DNA from: Alistipes sp.
GTDB taxonomy: Bacteria; Bacteroidota; Bacteroidia; Bacteroidales; Rikenellaceae
DNA length: 46,423 nucleotides
Assembly: GCA_021204515.1 (NCBI GenBank)
Contig: JAJPZH010000184.1
Coordinates: forward strand, 1 to 46,423
Direction: 5' to 3'
Both the position numbers and the translations under genes were made by a program. The stretch's first letter is position 1. The number at the start of each line of letters is the position of its first letter. The notes below the pieces were generated by a model. It had not been told where the DNA came from and searched no databases. It saw only the letters and a program-made list of their open reading frames with translations. Shown one piece after another: positions 41,676 to 46,423 of this stretch.

Positions 41676-43133
41676 TTACGCCGCGTATCCCGGATTCTGG
41701 TAAAGTCCCTCGGTGTTGAGGATGCGTTCGTTGTAGGGGATCGGAAGCAGCAGGTCTTTCTGCCCGAAGTTGGAGTTGATCGTGTTGAAATGCTCGATCA
41801 TCTCCTGTTTGGAATACATGCGCAGCAGGTCCTGCCAGCGGAGTCCCTCTTGGATGAATTCGTTGCGGCGCTCGTCGTAGATGCCCTGACGCAGATCGGT
41901 GCCCGACCAGTCGCTCAGTCCGGCGCGTTTGCGGACCATGTTCAGGAAGCTCTTGGCCGTCGGCTCCGTGCCCTGCCAGTAGTAGGCCTCGGCCAGCATC
42001 AGCGCCACGTCGGCGTAACGCATGACGATCCAGTTGTTGCCGCCGTAGCCGTTCGCGCCGCACTCCAGATCGGCATACTTCATGGTGTGGTAGTAGGTCA
42101 CGCCCGCAACGGTCGTCTCGCGCAGGTAATTCTTGCGTACGTCTTCGTTGGCAAAGGCGGCGTAAACGCTTTGGGTGGTCATGTTCTGCATCTGACCCAC
42201 CTTGTTCGAGGTGATGCCGGTTTGGCTGGGGCCGAAGAGGTAGTTCCAAGTGGAGCCGAGGTCGGCGTTGTTCTGGATGTAGTTGATCTGGAAAATGTTC
42301 TCGGCGCAGGATTTCTGCGTGGAGAGGTCCCAGATCGCGTTGTAGGGGATGTCGGACAGTTCGCCGAACGACCGCAGGTTCCATGCGGCGGTGAGCTTTT
42401 CGATGGCCGACGTGAGCGAAGCCGACTTCTCGGATGCGAAATCCTCGTCGCAGGCATACTGGAGTTTTGCCTTGCCGTAAAGCGTCCATGCGGCGGCCTT
42501 GCTTGCCCGGCCGCACTCCGAGGCGGGCTGAATGTCGGCCAGCGGGCTGTCGAGCACGTAGTCGAGGTCAGTGAAAATCGCGTTGTAAACCTCGCGCTTC
42601 GGACGGCGGTAGTTGTTGGCCTGCACTTCGTCCTTGGTCTTGAGCTCGGTCAGGGTCAGGGGCACGTCGCCCCATTCGGTCACCAGATGAAAATAAGTCA
42701 GCGCACGCAGGAAGCGGCTTTCGGCCTCGTAGGTGTTGCGGGCGTCGCCGTTGGAGTAGCTCACGTCGTTCAGATGCGCGAGCAGCGTGTTGGCCCGCGA
42801 GATGGTCTTGAAGAGCTGCGTGTAACGGTTGTACACGTAGGAGTTCTCCTCGGTGAGCGTATAGTTGTAGAACTGATAGGGAATACCGCTGTTGGCGCCG
42901 CTGTCCGTTACGACCGTGTCGTGCGAGCGGACGTCGGTGAAATAGTGGTTGTTCGTGTAGTAGTAGCTCTGTGTGAGCGACGCATATACGCCGTTGAGCG
43001 AGGTGACGATGTCGTCTTCGGATTTGTAGAAGTTGCCGACCGTCGTGGAGTTGGGATCGTATTCGTCGAGGAAGCCGCAGGAGGCCGTCGAGACCGACGC
43101 GGCGAGCAGGATGAATATATGTTTGATCTTCAT
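41676..43133 (-). CDS. SusD/RagB-family outer-membrane lipoprotein
   Basis: 485 residues, intact. The lipoprotein signal ends at STASC, followed by GFLDEYDPNST, a standard SusD start. The N-terminal TPR-like half has YNRYTQLFKTISRANTLL and ESRFLRALTYFHLVTEWGDVPL. The C-terminal half has NWIVMRYADVALMLAEAYYW and RRNEFIQEGLRWQDLLRM, both family hallmarks. It caps the SusC barrel and binds the substrate on the cell surface. It lies 12 bp after the susC stop, so they are translated together. Confidence 0.94.
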   Translation of the reverse strand: MKIKHIFILLAASVSTASCGFLDEYDPNSTTVGNFYKSEDDIVTSLNGVYASLTQSYYYTNNHYFTDVRSHDTVVTDSGANSGIPYQFYNYTLTEENSYVYNRYTQLFKTISRANTLLAHLNDVSYSNGDARNTYEAESRFLRALTYFHLVTEWGDVPLTLTELKTKDEVQANNYRRPKREVYNAIFTDLDYVLDSPLADIQPASECGRASKAAAWTLYGKAKLQYACDEDFASEKSASLTSAIEKLTAAWNLRSFGELSDIPYNAIWDLSTQKSCAENIFQINYIQNNADLGSTWNYLFGPSQTGITSNKVGQMQNMTTQSVYAAFANEDVRKNYLRETTVAGVTYYHTMKYADLECGANGYGGNNWIVMRYADVALMLAEAYYWQGTEPTAKSFLNMVRKRAGLSDWSGTDLRQGIYDERRNEFIQEGLRWQDLLRMYSKQEMIEHFNTINSNFGQKDLLLPIPYNERILNTEGLYQNPGYAA

Positions 43134-43145
43134 GTTCGTACTAAA

Positions 43146-46100
43146 TTAGAAAGTTAAGTTTAAACCGACCGAATAGATGCGCGAGAGGGGGTAGCATCCC
43201 CAGTCGAAGCCCGGCATCATGTTGCTGCTTTTATACGACACCTCGGGGTTGTAACCGCGGTAGGGGGTAATGGTGAAGAGGTTGTCGCCGCTGACATAGA
43301 CGCGGCACGAGGTGATGTGCAGCTTGCTGGTCCAGCGTTTGGGCAGCGTGTAGCCGAGCGTGATATTCGTGCAGCGGAAGAACGAAGCGTCCTCCACGTA
43401 ATACGACGAGAGTTTGAGCGAGGTGTTGGTCGTCGAGATACGCGATGCGATGGGCACGTTGTTGCGGCCCGGCTGTGCGTCCGAGATATAGCGGTCGGCG
43501 ACGATCGAATACTGGTTGGCCGATCCCTCCATGTTGTAGAGGTAGTAGTCTTGGAAGTTGATGACCTCGCCGCCGTACGAATAGGCGAAGCTGGCGCTGA
43601 AATCGAGTCCGTTCCACGACAGGCTGGTCGAGAAGCCGCCCGTGAAGTCGGGGTAGGCGTTGCCGATGATCGTCTTGTCGTCAGTGGTGATGACCCCGTC
43701 GCCGTTGGTGTCCTTCCAGATGGTGTTTCCGTAGGAGAGGTCGTCGAGGGCGTACGAAGCCACGGCGGGACCCTTCAGCTGGTAGCCTTCGGGGAATTTG
43801 TTGCCGTTGTTGATGTAAACGTCGCGGTCGAGCAGGGCGTTGGCATAGTCGGCTTTCGACATGATGCCTACGGCCTGATAACCGTAGAACGAACCGATGG
43901 GCTCGCCCTCCTTGGTGATGTGGGAGCCTACCGAACGTTCGCTCGTGGAGATGATGTCGTCCAGACCGCCCATGCTGACGACCTTGTTGCGGTTGACCGA
44001 AATGTTGGTGCTGAAGGTTACGTTTACCTTGCCGGTCAGCAGGCGCGCGTCGAGCTGGATGTCGAAACCGCGGTTGCGGATCTTGGCGCCGCTCATGTTG
44101 GTCGTGGTCGAAGTCGCGCCCGAGATCGAGGAGATCGGATAGCTGTAGAGAATATCCGTCGAAATGGAATTGTACCAGTTGCCGATCACGTTCAGGCGGC
44201 CGTTGAAGAAGCCCAGATCGAGACCGATGTTGGTCTGGCGGGTGGTTTCCCAGCCCAGCGCGGCGTCGGTGAAGGAGCCTTCGTAAGTCGTCGATACGGG
44301 AGTCTGGCCGAATGCGTAGCTGCCCGACGAGATGCCGGCGATGCTGGCGTAGTTGCCGATGTCGTTGTTGCCGCTCTTACCCCAGCTGGCGCGCAGACGG
44401 ATCGAAGCCACGTCCTTGAGCGCATCTTTCAGGAAAGGCTCGTTCGAGAGCGTCCAGCCGGCCGATACCGAGGGGAAGTAACCCCAGCGGCTGTCGGTGC
44501 CGAAACGCGAGGAACCGTCGGCGCGGAACGAACCGGTCAGCGTGTAGCGGTCGTCGAACGAGTAATTGACGCGGGTCAGGAACGACATCATGGCCCATGC
44601 GGCCTTGCGGGTGCTGTAAAGCGAGATGTCCGAAGCGTTCGAACCGTGGGCCGTCACTTCGTGGATGCGGTCGTCGGCGAAGCCCGTAGCTTCGACGCCC
44701 AGATTGTCGTAGGTCTTTTTCTGGAGGGTATAGCCGGCCAGTGCGTCGATATGGTGGCGGCTGATCTTTTTCTTATAGCTGAGCGTGAACTCGCCCAGAC
44801 GGTCCACGTCGTAGGTCGAGATCGTGCGGGCGATGTTCGACGAACGCAGTTCCTCGCTGTAAGCGGGGGCGCCATCGCGGCCGAGGCTCATCGGACGGTA
44901 ATAGAAATAGCGGTAGTTGTACCACTGCTGTCCGAGCCGGGCCGAAAGCTTGAGGTCGGGAATAAACTCGTAAACCAGATTGAGGTTGAGGTTATGGCGC
45001 GACATCTTTTCGGTGATGTCCAGTTCGTTGGCGATCGCCAGCGGGTTTTCGGGGAAGTTTATGCCCCACTCCGTCTTCATGCTGATCATGGCGCTGCGGG
45101 CGTAGTCGCCGTTTTCCTCGTAGGCCGGCAGGTTGGGCAGGTACATCAGGGCGCTCTGAATCACACCGTCGTTGATCATGCGGCCCTCGGCCTGTACGAC
45201 GGTGTTCTTGGCGTCGTACATCGAGTAGCTGATGCTCGCCGTCAGGCGCTTGGTGATCTGGGCGTCGAGGTTGATGCGGGCGTTGATGCGGTTGTGGTTC
45301 GACGGAGCGATGATACCGTCCTGATCCATATAACCGACGCTGGCCATATACTTGATGGCCTTCGTGCCGCCGATGACCGATACGTTGTGGCGCATGATGC
45401 CGGCGTTGGAGAAAAGCTCGTCCTGCCAGTCGGTGTCGTACTGCGGCGTTACGGGAGTGCGGGTCGTGAAGTCGTAGAACATCGGGTGGATACCCACTTC
45501 GGCCAGCGAGAAGCCTTTGGCGGCGCGGATCGTGTTGTCGTCGTAGGGACTCCACGATACGCCGGTGGCCGTGGCGCGCAGACGGTAGGAGTTGTTGCGG
45601 GCGTCGATCAGCAGGTCACGGAACTGCGTCGAGTTCAGCAGGTCCACCTTGTGGTCGAGCTGCTGGATGCCGTACGAGAAGTCGTAGCTGACTTTGGCGG
45701 CTTCGCCGTCCTTGCCGCGCTTGGTGGTGATGAGCACCACGCCCGACGCACCGCGCGAACCGTAGATTGCGGCCGAAGCGGCGTCCTTCAGGATGTCGAT
45801 GCTTTCGATGTCGCTGGGATTGATGAATACGTCTTCCGAAGCGGGATAGCCGTCGATGACGTAAAGAGGGGCGCTGCTCGCCGAGAGCGAATTGACGCCG
45901 CGGACGCGGATGGTTACGCCGTCGCCCGGTGCGCCGCTGGTCTGGTGTACCTCGACGCCGGCTACCTTACCGACTAACGACTGGCCCACGGTGGGCGTGG
46001 TGGCGGAAAGTTCGCTGGCCTTGACGCTGGCGATCGAACCCGTGAAGTCGCTCTTGCGCATCGGGGTATAGCCGACGACCAGCACTTCGGAAATCTGCTG

Positions 46101-46423
46101 GCTGTCTTCGGTCAGCGTGACGTCGAACGATGTCTGATTGCCGACCTTTATCTGCTGCGTGTTGTAGCCGAGGAAAGAGATGGAGAGCGTCTGGCCGGGC
46201 ATGGCTTCGACCGAGAAGTCGCCCGCCAGACCGGTGACGTTGCCCCTGTTGGTCTCCATGACGATTACGCTGGCGCCCATAACGGGTTCGCCCGATACCG
46301 TTTTGACCGTTCCGGTCACGACCCCCCCCCTTACGGCTTGTGCCGTTTGTGCGGATGCGGCGGCCGGTTTGCGGCTGACGACGATGCGGCTGCCCTCCAT
46401 GCGGGCGGTCAGGTTCTGGGGAC
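43146..46423 (-). CDS. SusC-like TonB-dependent transporter with N-terminal STN domain, 5' end beyond the window
   Basis: At least 1091 residues, open to the window edge; the first ATG inside (46400) is internal. The first residues (NLTARMEGSRIVVSRK) look like the end of an STN domain, which in some TonB-dependent transducers contacts a FecR-type anti-sigma factor. After a low-complexity linker with a G9 tract (in frame here) come the CarboxypepD-reg-like domain (VTGTVKTVSGEPVMGASV), the plug (VLVVGYTPMRKSDFTGSI, PLYVIDGYPASEDVF) and the beta-barrel ending RIYSVGLNLTF with a terminal Phe. It heads the operon of phosphodiesterases and is expected to import their products. A sigma/anti-sigma pair may lie just upstream, outside the window. 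Confidence 0.94.
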   Translation of the reverse strand, partial: PQNLTARMEGSRIVVSRKPAAASAQTAQAVRGGVVTGTVKTVSGEPVMGASVIVMETNRGNVTGLAGDFSVEAMPGQTLSISFLGYNTQQIKVGNQTSFDVTLTEDSQQISEVLVVGYTPMRKSDFTGSIASVKASELSATTPTVGQSLVGKVAGVEVHQTSGAPGDGVTIRVRGVNSLSASSAPLYVIDGYPASEDVFINPSDIESIDILKDAASAAIYGSRGASGVVLITTKRGKDGEAAKVSYDFSYGIQQLDHKVDLLNSTQFRDLLIDARNNSYRLRATATGVSWSPYDDNTIRAAKGFSLAEVGIHPMFYDFTTRTPVTPQYDTDWQDELFSNAGIMRHNVSVIGGTKAIKYMASVGYMDQDGIIAPSNHNRINARINLDAQITKRLTASISYSMYDAKNTVVQAEGRMINDGVIQSALMYLPNLPAYEENGDYARSAMISMKTEWGINFPENPLAIANELDITEKMSRHNLNLNLVYEFIPDLKLSARLGQQWYNYRYFYYRPMSLGRDGAPAYSEELRSSNIARTISTYDVDRLGEFTLSYKKKISRHHIDALAGYTLQKKTYDNLGVEATGFADDRIHEVTAHGSNASDISLYSTRKAAWAMMSFLTRVNYSFDDRYTLTGSFRADGSSRFGTDSRWGYFPSVSAGWTLSNEPFLKDALKDVASIRLRASWGKSGNNDIGNYASIAGISSGSYAFGQTPVSTTYEGSFTDAALGWETTRQTNIGLDLGFFNGRLNVIGNWYNSISTDILYSYPISSISGATSTTTNMSGAKIRNRGFDIQLDARLLTGKVNVTFSTNISVNRNKVVSMGGLDDIISTSERSVGSHITKEGEPIGSFYGYQAVGIMSKADYANALLDRDVYINNGNKFPEGYQLKGPAVASYALDDLSYGNTIWKDTNGDGVITTDDKTIIGNAYPDFTGGFSTSLSWNGLDFSASFAYSYGGEVINFQDYYLYNMEGSANQYSIVADRYISDAQPGRNNVPIASRISTTNTSLKLSSYYVEDASFFRCTNITLGYTLPKRWTSKLHITSCRVYVSGDNLFTITPYRGYNPEVSYKSSNMMPGFDWGCYPLSRIYSVGLNLTF
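46322..46330. repeat. Homopolymer G9/C9 tract in the linker of the upstream susC-like gene
   Basis: Nine C on the plus strand, G9 in coding sense, coding for AVRGGVV between the STN and CarboxypepD-reg-like domains. Here the frame is open through it. It occupies a similar place in the protein as the G8 tract of the other susC-like gene. Confidence 0.65.

Noticed and set aside
1..46423. CRISPR arrays, insertion sequences, prophage genes or rRNA
   Set aside because: I saw no regularly spaced repeats, transposase, integrase, phage structural genes or rRNA. The three tRNAs have no adjoining integrase or attachment-site duplication.

Overview
The window looks like chromosome from a GC-rich member of the Bacteroidales, most likely Alistipes or a close relative. 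The support is two SusC/SusD pairs, many lipoproteins with acidic residues after the lipidated cysteine, six promoters close to the Bacteroidetes form TTTG-N19/20-TAnnTTTG (not the sigma70 form), an 11-subunit-type complex I operon without nuoEFG, a tryptophanase, and PKD/GLUG/DUF4254/DUF1573 proteins. The genus is an inference from gene content only.

Layout. 1-44 is mostly a degenerate Nextera adapter, so the left edge is a contig end. 45-302 is the 3' end of an SGNH hydrolase gene. 341-2166 (minus) holds a FadR-type GntR regulator (frameshifted) and an N-acetylneuraminate-lyase-like enzyme with its own promoter and a direct repeat. 2531-3907 is tryptophanase (minus). 4033-5469 holds rubredoxin, Fe-type superoxide dismutase and a small unknown membrane or secreted protein. 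5582-15574 is nuoA-B-CD-H-I-J-K-L-M-N, with an in-frame TAG in nuoCD and a palindromic element before nuoH. 15756-20123 (minus) holds a LysM glucosaminidase, an unknown protein, a dipeptidyl peptidase IV and Ogt. 20199-21813 (plus) is DUF4254 plus a GT9 glycosyltransferase. 21924-26960 (minus) holds a phosphodiester glycosidase, a lipocalin-like lipoprotein, the NfnB/NfnA pair and a DUF1573 protein. 27085-27496 holds tRNA-Asn, tRNA-Val(TAC) and tRNA-Val(GAC). 27721-32567 is a SusC/SusD pair in which both genes are out of frame at poly-G/C tracts. 33009-46423 is an eight-gene minus-strand operon.

The most interesting part is that last operon: SusC (with STN domain), SusD, PKD-GDPD lipoprotein, PKD/beta-propeller lipoprotein, EEP-GLUG lipoprotein, a second GDPD lipoprotein, a second EEP enzyme and a GlpT-like antiporter. 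It is built like a polysaccharide utilization locus, but the glycoside hydrolases are replaced by phosphodiesterases of the glycerophosphodiester and sphingomyelinase/nuclease types. I propose that it captures and dismantles glycerophosphodiester-containing polymers or phospholipid head groups and imports glycerol-3-phosphate. Acidic residues after the lipid cysteine suggest one GDPD/EEP pair is on the cell surface and the other is periplasmic.

The second theme is disruption. Two genes carry in-frame stops where a glutamine codon is expected (nuoCD, EEP), three carry frameshifts (GntR, SusC, SusD), and two tRNAs have odd bases. The SusC and SusD shifts sit in 8-9 base homopolymers, as expected of phase-variable genes. 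The others could be strain variants or consensus errors, and raw reads would decide. For metabolism, complex I without NADH module, NfnAB and rubredoxin point to a ferredoxin-centred anaerobic electron economy.
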